Below are positions 47,173-58,680 of a stretch of 64,000 nt of DNA, in pieces. Both the position numbers and the translations under genes were made by a program. The notes beneath the pieces were generated by a model. It did not search any database and had not been told where the DNA came from. It saw only the letters and a list, made by a program, of their open reading frames with translations. Position 1 is the first letter of the stretch; each line of letters starts with the position of its first letter. The DNA comes from Sporolactobacillus sp. CQH2019 (GTDB lineage Bacteria; Bacillota; Bacilli; Bacillales; Sporolactobacillaceae), in the NCBI RefSeq assembly GCF_028765345.1, contig NZ_JARAJZ010000009.1, forward strand, positions 98,230 to 162,229, read 5' to 3'.

Positions 47173-47574
47173 CTAATTCTTTATGTGTTTTTCTTTCTCT
47201 TCGATTAATTCATGTTCCTTTTTTAATAAGGTACCACCATAGCCCTCTATTTTATGATCAAGTCTTTCTAACGTCTCCTTCATCTCATTTATTTTGATGA
47301 TCAACTTATCGCGTTGTTCCAGCAGCAGCTCTTCCCTTGCTTCAATTGTATCGTCTCCCTGTTTACAAAGTGTAAGATATTCAATCAGCACTTCGATCGG
47401 AAGACCTGCCTTTCTCATACATTTGATAAACTCGACCCAATTTAAGTCTTCCTTACTGTAATCCCGAATACCGTTCTTTTTTCTTCGAACGGCGGGTATC
47501 AGTTTTATTCTTTCATAGTATCGAAGCGTATCAGCCGATATATTGTATTTCTTACTGACTTCTGCGATATACAT
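47173..47574 (-). CDS. MerR family regulator, AdhR-like, copy 2
   Basis: A 133-residue paralogue of the MerR at 38668-39048: HTH SKKYNISADTLRYYERIKLI, DLNWVEFIKCMRKAG with Cys52, then a coiled coil ending in a Lys/Glu-rich tail. AAGGAGG precedes the ATG. It has its own terminator before the lar operon, so it need not be a lar regulator. With copy 1 it can account for the MerR-type promoters nearby. Confidence 0.9.
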   Translation of the reverse strand: MYIAEVSKKYNISADTLRYYERIKLIPAVRRKKNGIRDYSKEDLNWVEFIKCMRKAGLPIEVLIEYLTLCKQGDDTIEAREELLLEQRDKLIIKINEMKETLERLDHKIEGYGGTLLKKEHELIEEKEKHIKN

Positions 47575-48133
47575 TTTCTCCTCCTTCTCTCTTATGAAGG
47601 ATATTCCATGGGATCAAAAAACGATTGAAAAGCGAACGGATAATACGATTGCTTTTTTATAAGAACGCAAGCCTCCACAGATAATATATTTCTTCCTGAT
47701 CCATATTTTTACGGATTTAAATCACGTGCCCTATTCATGAGATCTACTCTGCAACATGAGAGACGTTGAAAGTCTCGAAATCACGCCATGCCGGATCGCT
47801 TTCACATGTTGGTAAAGATCGCCCAAAATGTTCATGGGCTACTTGAGAAAGGAAAAGGCAGTCTGATGACCCGCGGCCGGCATGCGAATTGGCAACAGGT
47901 GCCTGGGAATCGAATGTTTTGAACAAAGGGACAAGCATGACGAAGCGTGAATACGTTGTCCATTCGCAAAACAGGCAGCCGTTGATAACGTTGATGTTCC
48001 TTTTTAGGGCCGCTTCAGCAACTAGCTGGCGATGAGCCTTTATAGGACATGACGAAAACTACCGGCGGGAACAGGCAGAGAACAGTTATTTCTTTCATAC
48101 TTGCATAATTAATTTTTATCGATTAATGATCCA
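47575..48133. other. 559-bp intergenic stretch, no supported gene
   Basis: A 64-codon leftward frame at 47938-47744 has no ribosome-binding site. No MerR-type promoter was found upstream of merR copy 2. Confidence 0.4.
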
Positions 48134-49012
48134 TTAATCAATCGAAACGAGATCATATTCCCGCTCACCCAATCCTAAGTCTGCAGCAGCTTCTACGGTG
48201 TGGATACCGTGTCGGGATTCCATTCTCTCAATCAGGGCCGCTTTTCCTTCATCCGGAGAGCTATAGACCGCATCCACACTAGCCTGATCCACTGCCACCG
48301 GATCTGTGGAAGCGAATATGCCGATGTCGGCCATCTCAGGATCATGAGGATTGGAATCGCAGTCGCAGTCCACTGACAATTTGTTCGCCACGTTGATATA
48401 CACCATGTTTTTTCTGCCCATATAATTGATCACCGACTGATCTGCCTCAGCCATAGATTCCAAAAACGAATCCTGGTCGGTTGAAAATGAATCCTCAAAC
48501 GAATGGCCCTTTGCCGCAGTGTGTATCCACATTTTTCCATGGGCCGAGGCCACTCCGATCGACATGTTTTTCAGCGCACCGCCAAAGCCACCCATCGCGT
48601 GTCCCTTAAAATGAGACAACATCAGCATCGAATCGTATTTTTCCAAATGTGCCCCCACATAATTTTCTTTCAGATGCTTCCCGTTTGCGACCGGAAGCGG
48701 CATCTCACCCTCTTCATCCATAATATCGCAGGGAGCTATCGCCCTGAACCCATGATCCTCAAAAGTCTTCCAATGATCTTCGGGCGTATGTCTCTTACCG
48801 GGATAAGCCGTATTGCACTCCACAATGGTACCGTTCAGCTTGGCAACCAAATCTTTAATCAGATCGGGATCCAAAAAGTTATGACCTCCCGGTTCTCCGG
48901 TAGAAATTTTAACTGCTACCTTACCGTTGAGAGCCACATTCATTGCATTGAAAATCTTGATAAGACTATCAGGTGTAATCTCTTTCGTAAAATATACTTC
49001 AGATTTTGCCAT
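48134..49012 (-). CDS. DUF362 family protein
   Basis: A 292-residue protein of the DUF362 family, whose members are often linked to ferredoxin domains. Visible: ISTGEPGGHNFLDP near residue 36, VECNTAYPGKRH near residue 63, LSHFKGHAMGGFGGALKNMSIG near residue 132 read in order, and CDCDSNPHDPEMADIGIFASTDPVAVDQAS. The Cys-x-Cys could bind metal. No ferredoxin domain is attached. Stands alone between merR copy 2 and adh. Function unknown. Confidence 0.88.
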   Translation of the reverse strand: MAKSEVYFTKEITPDSLIKIFNAMNVALNGKVAVKISTGEPGGHNFLDPDLIKDLVAKLNGTIVECNTAYPGKRHTPEDHWKTFEDHGFRAIAPCDIMDEEGEMPLPVANGKHLKENYVGAHLEKYDSMLMLSHFKGHAMGGFGGALKNMSIGVASAHGKMWIHTAAKGHSFEDSFSTDQDSFLESMAEADQSVINYMGRKNMVYINVANKLSVDCDCDSNPHDPEMADIGIFASTDPVAVDQASVDAVYSSPDEGKAALIERMESRHGIHTVEAAADLGLGEREYDLVSID

Positions 49013-49266
49013 TGTTATCCCTACCTGTTTTCATTATTTTCAGATAAATGTCTGATTTTCTCCCGGTTACGGACAGTCCTGATCACCTTATTCTTTCCTT
49101 AAGGGGATGCAGGACAACCGGCAGCCAAGGCCATTGTTCATGCCGGTAACTTCAAGACAATATAACATCCTCAACAATCCATGTTGTATTGACAAAGATT
49201 ACGGCATTTTCTGCTCTCCTCTGCCAGAGCGATTAAAGAAGCAAATGACTCCATATTTAGAGAACA

Positions 49267-50313
49267 TCACAAAGTCGCCATATCAATAACAAATCGATAA
49301 CGGACATCGCTATTCAGAATTCGCTTATAGGCCTCAGAAACCTGATCAATGGAAATCATCTCAATCTTCGGAGCAACATTGTGTTCGGCTGCAAAGTTGA
49401 TCATTTCCTGCGTCATGGGCAGTCCGCCAACGTTTGAAGCTGTAATGATTTTTTCACCGGCAAACAGGCTGAAGACGTGAAACGACTGCGGCTCGGACGC
49501 TAAGCCGACATAAACCATGACGCCGTCCATTTTTAATAATCCCAGAAAGCGATCGACATCCAGACTAACCGCCGTTGTATTTAAAATAAAATCAAATTGA
49601 CCGGCTAGACCTTTAAAAGTCTGATCGTCACCCGTTACATAGTAGGCATCCGCACCAAACTGTCCGGCTTCATCTTTCTTGCTGGCCGAATGCCCCAATA
49701 CCGTGACTTCCGCACCAAGAGCATGGGCAAATTGAACGGCAATATGGCCAAGACCGCCCAGCCCGATAATTCCAACACGTTTTCCCGGTCCGACATGCCA
49801 TTTGTTCATGGGTGAATACGTTGTAATTCCGGCACACAGCATCGGACTGGCTACTGCAAGATCCATATTGTCGGGAATTTTTACCACAAAATGATCCTTC
49901 ACCACAATGCTTTGACTATATCCTCCATAAGTCAAATGGCCATCATAGTCAGTGGAATTAAAGACAACGACAACGCCTTTTTCACAAAACTGTTCTTGTC
50001 CGTTTAAGCAATTTTCACATTCACCACAAGAATCAACAAAACAACCAACGCCAACATGATCGCCGATCTTAAAGTCAGTAACCTCGGAACCAACGGCTGA
50101 AACTACGCCGGTGATTTCGTGACCGGGTATAATCGGGAAAGTAGAATTTCCAAAATCATTGTCAACCTGGTGAATATCCGAGTGGCAAATTCCACAATAT
50201 TTAATATCAATGGCTACATCATCCGGACGAAGGTCACGTCGTATAATCGTACATCTTTCAAATGATGAGTAATCGGGACTTGTTGCTCGAAATGCTTTCA
50301 CTTCCTGACTCAT
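49267..50313 (-). CDS. adhA: Zinc-dependent alcohol dehydrogenase, AdhA/YahK-like
   Basis: Medium-chain dehydrogenase reducing aldehydes with NADPH. The 348 residues show the catalytic zinc site (Cys40 in YCGICHSDIH, PGHE near residue 65), the four-Cys structural zinc site CGECENCLNGQEQFC and the Rossmann loop GLGGLGHIA. AAGGAGG precedes the ATG. A textbook MerR-type promoter sits 139 bp upstream. In B. subtilis the AdhR regulator activates adhA, so this gene is the natural target of the AdhR-like proteins here. Confidence 0.94.
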   Translation of the reverse strand: MSQEVKAFRATSPDYSSFERCTIIRRDLRPDDVAIDIKYCGICHSDIHQVDNDFGNSTFPIIPGHEITGVVSAVGSEVTDFKIGDHVGVGCFVDSCGECENCLNGQEQFCEKGVVVVFNSTDYDGHLTYGGYSQSIVVKDHFVVKIPDNMDLAVASPMLCAGITTYSPMNKWHVGPGKRVGIIGLGGLGHIAVQFAHALGAEVTVLGHSASKKDEAGQFGADAYYVTGDDQTFKGLAGQFDFILNTTAVSLDVDRFLGLLKMDGVMVYVGLASEPQSFHVFSLFAGEKIITASNVGGLPMTQEMINFAAEHNVAPKIEMISIDQVSEAYKRILNSDVRYRFVIDMATL

Positions 50314-50459
50314 TAATTCTCCTCCTTAAATAATTTCTCAATACTCTGGACCTGCGGAAAAATTCAACCAGCAATTCTTAATAGCAGCTGTCGCCTGAAT
50401 CTCTATCAAGCCAACAAGAACAATTAAGGGCAAAGAATCAGTGAATTCTACCATCTGTC
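50314..50459. other. Leader of adhA
   Basis: Short stretch between the MerR-type promoter and adhA, about 139 bases of leader; nothing else seen. Confidence 0.35.
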
Positions 50460-50490
50460 AGCTTAGCACTTGAAGCAGGCTCCAAGTCAA
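50460..50490 (-). promoter_or_regulatory. MerR-type promoter of adhA
   Basis: -35 TTGACT (50485-50490), 19-bp spacer, -10 TAAGCT (50460-50465). The dyad ACTTGGAG / CTTCAAGT spans the -35 edge and spacer. A second TTGACT with a degenerate dyad lies at 50536-50541, 51 bp further upstream. Confidence 0.78.
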
Positions 50491-50609
50491 GCGATATTAT
50501 CGAAAATTTACCGTTTAAATTTCATAAGAATTCTAAGTCAAGCTTATTTTGAGCTTTTGCCGCTCGCCATTCCAACGATCATCTTTACAAATATCTTCAT
50601 TATTTAAAA

Positions 50610-51254
50610 TCAATAGACAGGCCGATTACCATCCGTGCCGGGCTTATCTACTCCAATGCCTGCTTTATTGGCAAAAGCCGGATCGGCAATGATTCTCAAG
50701 ACGACATCCGCAACGCTTGCTCTTGAAACAGTGGTCCCCTTGAACTGCTCGCCCTTTTGAGTGATCTCGTAGTTCACTTCGGGTTTATTGGTTAGCCAGG
50801 CCAGACGCAATATAGTGTAATCGAGACCGGAGTCTTCAAGCAAATCAGCAGATTGCCGGCCAATTTTCAGGCCTTTGCCGACCATTTGCTTATTCCACTC
50901 ACCAAAGGCACCCGGCACCTCTCCGTAAATCCCCAAGTCGTTAATTGAAATCACTCGTTTAACGTTATTGACCCTCATTGCATTGATAATCTCTTGCGTT
51001 AAGCCAACGCTGCCTGTCGCTCCCATAGCAGCGAAAACAATATCCTGACTTTGCATAGCGGACGATAGAATCTTTTGCTCCATCACATCGCCTTCAATAA
51101 CGCTGGCTCGTTCATTATCCGCCAGATCATTGATGCGATGGCTCTTTCTCAAAAAAAGTGTCAAATGAATATCCGCATATTTTGAATTACTAAAGATCTT
51201 TGATTCCACTAAACGGGCAATGGCACCATTTGCACCTAAAATCACCACTTTCAT
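50610..51254 (-). CDS. NAD(P)H-binding protein, NmrA/atypical SDR family
   Basis: A 214-residue atypical SDR. MKVVILGANGAIARLVES is the dinucleotide loop (GANGAIAR) and DYTILRLAWLTNKPEV with SRASVADVVLRII the C-terminal part. Such proteins act as redox sensors or reductases (azoreductase-like, flavin reductase-like). Intact paralogue of the broken gene at 39556-40197. AGGAGG precedes the ATG. It lies between adhA and an Old Yellow Enzyme gene, both leftward. Confidence 0.86.
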   Translation of the reverse strand: MKVVILGANGAIARLVESKIFSNSKYADIHLTLFLRKSHRINDLADNERASVIEGDVMEQKILSSAMQSQDIVFAAMGATGSVGLTQEIINAMRVNNVKRVISINDLGIYGEVPGAFGEWNKQMVGKGLKIGRQSADLLEDSGLDYTILRLAWLTNKPEVNYEITQKGEQFKGTTVSRASVADVVLRIIADPAFANKAGIGVDKPGTDGNRPVY

Positions 51255-51339
51255 AAAATAAAGCCCCTCCTAAAAATCTGATTGATTCATTGCTATTCAA
51301 CGTACAAAACCATTCTCAGATCTGAACTTAACTTCAAAT

Positions 51340-52467
51340 TTAAAACCAGCCCGGTGTCGTTTGAATCACGTGCCGGAGCTTTTCGGGAAGATCAATAGCA
51401 CCTGCGCTTGCAGCTTGCAGCTTTGTTTTTATCTCTTCTTCGCGTCCGTCCGCGACCCATTCCACCCAAGTCGGATTTATAATCAAGGCCCGGCCTAGAG
51501 CAACCAGGGGTAAGCCCAGCTCTAACGCTTTGAGCGCATCATCCGGTTTTCTAACGGAACCTGCAGCAATTAAGGGGATTCTTCTGTCTGCTCTTTCCAC
51601 AATCAATTCCAACCGTGTTTTTTCATTTGGATTATTTTTATATTTTTCGAAGACATTGCCTAATGAAGCATGAATATAATCTAAACCTTCTTCCGCCAAT
51701 CGATCGATTAATACATAGGTATCGTCCATCGCCAGTCCGTCCTTTATCGACCGTTCTTCAGGGGAGAACCGATAGCCCACGATAAAGGGTTTTTTCGCAT
51801 ATTTTTTAACGGTTTTCTTAATTTCCCGAACAACGGCAAGCGGGAAGCGCAAACGGTTTTCAAGTGTTCCGCCCCATTGATCCTTCCGTTGATTGAAATG
51901 CGGAGAAAAAAAGTTTTGAATTAAAAATCCATGAGCGCCATGTACCTCCACGCCATCAAAACCGGCTTCGATCGCACGCCGTGTGGTTTCCCCAAACTGC
52001 TTAATGATATCCAGGATTTCTTTTTCTGTAAGCGCTCTCGGCCTGACGCCTGGCCCGGCAAACGGAGTCGTCGCTTCTGTTTCTATTGGGCTCGCACTGA
52101 CAAGATCGCCGTTCGGGATGAGTTCCGCGGCGGCTTTATTGCCGGCATGAAAAATCTGCAATACAGCGGGAGCGCCGCCGCATTTGGCCGCATCTGCCAG
52201 TTTCCGCAGACTGGGGATAAATTTATCATCATATCCGGCAAATTCGTTAGTAAAGCCGATTCCGTTCGCTGCAACGAATGTAGTACCGGTAATCACCAGT
52301 CCCGCACCGTTTACTCTGCGTTTGTAATATTTTACTTCTTCGTCTGAAACCGTCAGATCATCATTCGCCGACCATGTTGTCATCGGTGCCATGACGATCC
52401 GATTTCTGACGGTTATTCCGCTTTTGAACGTCAGGGGTTCCATTAACTTGCTATATTTCTGCTTCAT
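51340..52467 (-). CDS. NADH:flavin oxidoreductase, Old Yellow Enzyme family
   Basis: FMN enzyme reducing activated alkenes of alpha,beta-unsaturated aldehydes and ketones. Residues: RNRIVMAPMTTW near 20 (FMN site), LQIFHAGNKA, FDGVEVHGAHGFLIQNFFSPHFNQRKD split around the catalytic His-x2-His region, then PLIAAGSVRKPDDA for the phosphate loop. The frame opens at 52608, but GGGAGAGC precedes ATG 52467 (375 residues). Fits electrophile detoxification with the neighbouring reductases. Confidence 0.93.
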   Translation of the reverse strand: MKQKYSKLMEPLTFKSGITVRNRIVMAPMTTWSANDDLTVSDEEVKYYKRRVNGAGLVITGTTFVAANGIGFTNEFAGYDDKFIPSLRKLADAAKCGGAPAVLQIFHAGNKAAAELIPNGDLVSASPIETEATTPFAGPGVRPRALTEKEILDIIKQFGETTRRAIEAGFDGVEVHGAHGFLIQNFFSPHFNQRKDQWGGTLENRLRFPLAVVREIKKTVKKYAKKPFIVGYRFSPEERSIKDGLAMDDTYVLIDRLAEEGLDYIHASLGNVFEKYKNNPNEKTRLELIVERADRRIPLIAAGSVRKPDDALKALELGLPLVALGRALIINPTWVEWVADGREEEIKTKLQAASAGAIDLPEKLRHVIQTTPGWF

Positions 52468-52636
52468 AATCTGCTCTCCCTTCGTTTTAAAAATTATGGA
52501 CCTTGCCTTGTTTAAATAGGCATCCCGGATGGATATGAAAGAACTTAGAAATCGTGCTATAGCCGCAAAAATGAAAACAAGCCTAATCTTTGGATTAACT
52601 GGACGCACAGGTACCGGAATTCACATCTAAAAAGGC

Positions 52637-52680
52637 AAAAAAACACTGTCTTAATGTTCTTAAAAGGTTAAGACAGCGTT
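52637..52680 (-). terminator. Rho-independent terminator after the aldo/keto reductase gene
   Basis: AACACTGTCTTAA (52642-52654) and TTAAGACAGCGTT (52668-52680) pair over 13 bp with one G-U; seven T follow on the minus strand. Separates the AKR-SDR group from the Old Yellow Enzyme gene. Confidence 0.93.
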
Positions 52681-52858
52681 CTCTATGAAACGCATCGGCA
52701 CGTACAGAATCGTTGAATGAAAGGAGATATTTTTCCTGTTATAATGACTTGCCTCTGAACTATAAAGGAAGAATCAGAACAGATCTTGACCTGCCGTTGG
52801 TCATCAAAGAGCCATTACTGATTAAAATGCCGACCTTACAGAGACATATAAGGAAAAA

Positions 52859-54708
<1,850 letters not shown>

Positions 54709-54876
54709 ATATCGTTTTCCCCCGCTTTCCCGATCTATTTTTGTCCTTTATATGAACTCGCGTCATCAATCACACTATTTTTAATAGGCGGAATACCCCG
54801 TGGTTCGTTGCAGGCTTCGACCATTTGCCGTTTGTCTTACGAATTCGTGCGGACTGCTTGGCTATCTTGTCAAAAA

Positions 54877-55626
54877 TTATAATTGTTGAGCTGTTGGACG
54901 AATAATGATTTCGTTCATGCCCGTATCCTCAGGGGTATTAACGGCAAAGGCAATGGCCTGGGCCACCCGATCGGCACTGACGGCAAACTCATTATAGAAT
55001 GTGTCCAGTGCTGCTTTCTGCTTCTTATCCGTTACATGCTCCGTTAATTCAGTGGCAATAGCCCCCGGAGAAATAATCGTCACACGAACGTGGCTTTGTG
55101 CCAGTGCTTCTTCCTGACGAAGCGCGTCGCTAATCGCACGAACGCCAAACTTCGTTGCGTCATACACGCCGGCTGCCGGAGTAACGACGTGGCCGGCTAC
55201 CGATGAAATATTGATAAAATGCCCGCTCTTTTGTTCACGCATGATTGGTAACACGGCATGAATGCCATACAGGACCCCGCGCAGGTTGACATCAATCATT
55301 CGATTCCAATCATCGACCCTGCCTTTGATAAATTCCGAGTGCGGCATTAAACCGGCATTGTTCATCCAAACGTCGATTCGGCCATATGCATCAAGCGCCG
55401 TCTGAGCTAAAGCTTTGACCTCGTCTAAAGAAGTCACATCGGTGACCTTATAAGCGGCTTCGCCGCCGGCCTTTTTAATAGCTTCCGCAATTTGGTTTAA
55501 TCGTTCTTCACGACGGGCACCGAGAACAATTTTATTTCCCTGGCTCGCCAATAGCTTGGCCGTCGCTTCACCGATTCCGCTTGAAGCACCGGTAATGACC
55601 ATCACTTTACTTGTTGTCTCTGACAT
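54877..55626 (-). CDS. Short-chain dehydrogenase/reductase (YdfG-like)
   Basis: A 249-residue classical SDR: ITGASSGIGEATA, the NADP-type ARREERLN, MNNAGLMP, NISSVAGHV and YDATKFGVRAISDAL. GAAGGA precedes the ATG. A MerR-type promoter ends 33 bp upstream, so the predicted leader is about 26 bases, the cleanest pairing of operator and gene in the window. First gene of an SDR-SDR-AKR group. Confidence 0.92.
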   Translation of the reverse strand: MSETTSKVMVITGASSGIGEATAKLLASQGNKIVLGARREERLNQIAEAIKKAGGEAAYKVTDVTSLDEVKALAQTALDAYGRIDVWMNNAGLMPHSEFIKGRVDDWNRMIDVNLRGVLYGIHAVLPIMREQKSGHFINISSVAGHVVTPAAGVYDATKFGVRAISDALRQEEALAQSHVRVTIISPGAIATELTEHVTDKKQKAALDTFYNEFAVSADRVAQAIAFAVNTPEDTGMNEIIIRPTAQQL

Positions 55627-55658
55627 GCTGATTCCTTCTTTCTTCGTTCTGTGATTTC

Positions 55659-55689
55659 ATTCTAAATCCTGAAGTCAGCTCCAAGTCAA
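55659..55689 (-). promoter_or_regulatory. MerR-type promoter of the SDR-SDR-AKR group
   Basis: -35 TTGACT (55684-55689), 19-bp spacer with CTTGGAG and ACTTCAG arms, -10 TAGAAT (55659-55664), 33 bp before the SDR start. Confidence 0.78.
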
Positions 55690-55889
55690 GAAATCAATTT
55701 TCTTCTTTCATTTAATTCTTTAATTGGAGTTGAGGCCTAAACGAGAGGGTTCAGAAAATGCCAGCATGCGGGCACGGTCATCCAGATCACTGCTGTGAAA
55801 GTGAAGCGATCAAAATGCTCAATAACATCCAGCTTTGTATACCTCACGTATTGCAAGCCAATTGGGTAAGTTCTGTTTTTACAGTGCAT

Positions 55890-57146
55890 TCAATTTTTAA
55901 TGAGCATTGCGGCGCAGGCAACATTGAATATCTTGTTCTCATCAAAAAACTGAAGGAGCCTTTGAAGATAGGCAGCATCGTGACCGATGTTTTTGTCAAA
56001 GGACTGGATCAGTGTCAGAACCTGCTGTGTCCCGAACTGATCTCGATAATACCCCGCCATGCCGACCAATAAGTTTTTAATCAGTGCATAATGCAACGTC
56101 AGCAGCATGTATTCCGTGAACATTGTTTCCGGAACAACGAAAATATCCTTCTTATAAATACTTTTCTGCTTACCAAAGGGGAAAAGCGTCTTGAAACAAT
56201 AATTTACAAAATAATTTTCAAAAATGTATTCATGCTGCGCCATAAAGGGATCATAGCAGCCGGTTTTGATTGTCGCAAAAGTTTCGTGCAAAACATGATC
56301 TGACATTTCCATCGTGAAATGTAATCCCTGCTTGCATTGATCGATGCACTCTGAAAAACGCTGGCCGGGCACACCCGTTTTTAAGCGATATTCCAACAGG
56401 ATCATCAAGGTTTTCAGCATTGATGCAGGTTGCTTCGGAATGCTGTCAATAAACTGATTAAATCCGAAGTTAGTGACCAAACGGGTGTATTCATAGATGA
56501 GCTGAATCATTTCATCTTTCGGACGGTCATGCTTCAGATTCAGGTCATTGCAGAAACGGCCAAGGATCACCAAACGGTCTTCAAAGCAATAATTCCGATT
56601 CTGCAAAAGCGCTAATACAAAGGCGCGTCCTTCTTCAAAATACGGATAAACCTGATTGGGATAATCCGTATCCGATGATTTTATAGTCGGAATTTTACTG
56701 ATCCTTGAGTCCTTCTTAATATCTGAAAGAGATAACTGCATTGGGAGCGGGTCAAGCAGGGCAAGACGGGCAGCATGCGGGCATGACAGATCCAGTGACA
56801 ATTCCAACTTTCCATTCACGAGGTTGTAGTTACGGGGAAAAATGCCACAGGTAACGGACAAATAGCGTTCACCGTATGCCTCCTGTATGCGGCATAGTTT
56901 TTTATCGTTCAGAAAGGGACATGTATTCTCTGATAATATGACTTCCGCAAAGTCTCCTTCGACCGACATAATACCGTCTCTTGTTATTTTTCCGCTAAAC
57001 AGATCGTCCCTGCGGCTGAGTTCCTGATATTTTCCATAGCTTTCGTCGTCGATGGTAATCCTCCATCCGCGACAGCAGGTATCTTCACAGTCTGAAGCGA
57101 TACATGTAAATTTAGATACGTAATCCGGTTGTAATGCTTTTTTCAA
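55890..57146 (-). CDS. fliB: FliB-like lysine-N-methylase family protein
   Basis: A 418-residue Cys-rich protein of the flagellin lysine-N-methylase family. CIASDCEDTCCRGWRI at residues 15-30, NTCPFLNDKKLCRIQ near residue 80, and VTCGIFPRNYN near residue 100 give the cysteine pattern of this family, expected to hold an Fe-S cluster. The rest is helical. Start TTG after GGAGTG. No flagellar gene is in the window, so its substrate may be another protein. A MerR-type promoter points toward it from 578 bp upstream. Confidence 0.85.
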   Translation of the reverse strand: MKKALQPDYVSKFTCIASDCEDTCCRGWRITIDDESYGKYQELSRRDDLFSGKITRDGIMSVEGDFAEVILSENTCPFLNDKKLCRIQEAYGERYLSVTCGIFPRNYNLVNGKLELSLDLSCPHAARLALLDPLPMQLSLSDIKKDSRISKIPTIKSSDTDYPNQVYPYFEEGRAFVLALLQNRNYCFEDRLVILGRFCNDLNLKHDRPKDEMIQLIYEYTRLVTNFGFNQFIDSIPKQPASMLKTLMILLEYRLKTGVPGQRFSECIDQCKQGLHFTMEMSDHVLHETFATIKTGCYDPFMAQHEYIFENYFVNYCFKTLFPFGKQKSIYKKDIFVVPETMFTEYMLLTLHYALIKNLLVGMAGYYRDQFGTQQVLTLIQSFDKNIGHDAAYLQRLLQFFDENKIFNVACAAMLIKN

Positions 57147-57723
57147 AGTTCACACTCCGATGAAGCCAGTCCCATCCCGAACCTTCTTATTTTTTGACTC
57201 CAATTTTTTGCCAATCTGCTGCGATATATTCTGCGTTATCCTGCGTGCTGTTTACGTCGCTGTCCCGATTCGCAGGACCGTCCTCCAGGACAGTTGCCTT
57301 CGGGCAAAGTTTTTACGCCGCTGCCCTCGTGCGCGGTGGTGGTATCATGATTTTTCCAGAAAAGTCATACCGGCGGAGCTATCGGCCCTGCCAGATGGGA
57401 GAAACAATAAAAATCACATTGCAAGATGCCATACTTCCTATTTCCGCCCCCTTTTTTTCAGCGTGTGTTTGTAATTTTCACTCTGTTCCTTTTGGCATGA
57501 CTCGCAGGCGTATTGCAATTGCTCGGACACGTTTTTGTGAACATTGGGGTACCCCCGCCGCACATACCGGTACGGCATGAACCGGACTGCCGTCTTACCG
57601 TATTCGGCGGCAATGCTCGTAAGCGTTGTATAGCTAAAAATGCCGTTTTTTACCTTTCAGGACCCATCGCACAACGGTTGTATAAATCCCTTTTTCAAGA
57701 GTAGATTATTCACTTCACAAAGT
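57147..57723. other. 577-bp region between fliB and its possible promoter
   Basis: Plus-strand frames here are antisense or without ribosome-binding sites. Read leftward, NSTQDNAEYIAADWQKIGVK near 57260-57190 is protein-like and may be a remnant of a solute-binding protein; not enough to call. Confidence 0.4.
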
Positions 57724-57754
57724 ATCTTACAACTTGGAGTAGACTCAAAGTAAA
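57724..57754 (-). promoter_or_regulatory. MerR-type promoter upstream of fliB
   Basis: -35 TTTACT (57749-57754), 19-bp spacer with dyad CTTTGAG / ACTCCAAG, -10 TAAGAT (57724-57729), leftward. The dyad is the most symmetrical of the set. Confidence 0.7.
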
Positions 57755-57959
57755 GTGTTTTTTTCTTATTATCGGAAAAAATTTTGTGGCCGGTTGTAGA
57801 ATCAATTTAGCCAGTTAGGTTGGGACACAAAAACATCGGACCTTTACACATTTTGCTCCGCTGAGATCACTTATAAGATCAAGCATCCGACGCATGGTAA
57901 CCATCTCATTGCTTATAATGCAGCCTTTATCGGCTGACAGTGCATTCTGTTTACAAGAA
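57755..57959. other. Intergenic, no supported gene
   Basis: Contains a dyad ATGCA...TGCAT (57919-57946) without a T-run. Nothing else recognised. Confidence 0.35.
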
Positions 57960-57988
57960 AAATCCGCCGGATGATCCGGCGGATTTTT
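57960..57988. terminator. Perfect bidirectional terminator downstream of folT
   Basis: AAATCCGCCGGA (57960-57971), loop TGA, TCCGGCGGATTT (57975-57986): a 12-bp perfect stem with A-run and T-run on both sides. It ends folT from the right. Confidence 0.93.
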
Positions 57989-58088
57989 CAATGAATCGCT
58001 GCAGTACCAGCACTAATACTGTCGGAAGGGAGCTGATTTTGCAGCTGATGTCTTTTATGCTGTTTCCGTGAAAGTCCGGCAGTAGGCC

Positions 58089-58673
58089 TTAAAAAAGCGG
58101 GATCCGCTGCCGGTGCCTGCCGGACAGCAGATGAGCACGGATGAGAACCGGCAGCAGTATTTGCAGTGTCATATAAAGCATGGCGACTTCGATCGGCAGC
58201 ATCAGCGTATTTTTCAGCAAACTGGCGATGAAAAAGAAAGAGTAAGCTTTACCGAACAGCATGGCGCTCCAAAGGCATCCGAGTCCGACATTGATGCCGT
58301 AATTGATAATCAGTTTCACGAGTATCAATCGTAGCACAGTGATCCGCTGCCGATAGAGAAACAAACCGTAAATCAGCCCACTGAGTATTGCCGACAACGT
58401 ATAACCGGGAAAAAAGGCACCGCTCGGATGGGCGATGAAACCGACGATATCTGCCGCCGCCCCGGCAGCCGCAGCGACGGCCGGGCCGTAGATCATGGCG
58501 CCGAAAGCGAAAAATAAAAAGGTGAAGACAATATGCAGATTTTGCGAAACGGGGATAGCGAATGTACCGGCAACAGTCGCAAGCGCAATGACAAATGCGG
58601 CCAACGTCAGCCGGTTCACTTTTTTCAATTCGGCCGCGGCACTTTGCCAATAAGCCTTTGTAAAAATGGACAT
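58089..58673 (-). CDS. folT: Folate-specific ECF transporter S component FolT
   Basis: Integral membrane substrate-binding subunit that captures folate and docks to a shared ECF energising module. About 194 residues with six hydrophobic helices; IAHPSGAFFPGYTLSAILSG near residue 83 is typical of FolT. The specificity is supported by a THF riboswitch directly upstream. The second ATG (58673), seven bases after GAGGAGG, is preferred to the ATG at 58679. The energising module (ecfA1A2T) is elsewhere. Confidence 0.9.
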   Translation of the reverse strand: MSIFTKAYWQSAAAELKKVNRLTLAAFVIALATVAGTFAIPVSQNLHIVFTFLFFAFGAMIYGPAVAAAAGAAADIVGFIAHPSGAFFPGYTLSAILSGLIYGLFLYRQRITVLRLILVKLIINYGINVGLGCLWSAMLFGKAYSFFFIASLLKNTLMLPIEVAMLYMTLQILLPVLIRAHLLSGRHRQRIPLF

Positions 58674-58680
58674 GAACATT

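Noticed and set aside
55758-56072. Plus-strand frame starting MPACGHGHPDHCCE
   Set aside because: The metal-binding-looking start is intriguing, but most of the frame is antisense to fliB.
57194-57580. 128-codon plus-strand frame upstream of fliB
   Set aside because: No ribosome-binding site, biased composition; probably chance in G+C-rich DNA.
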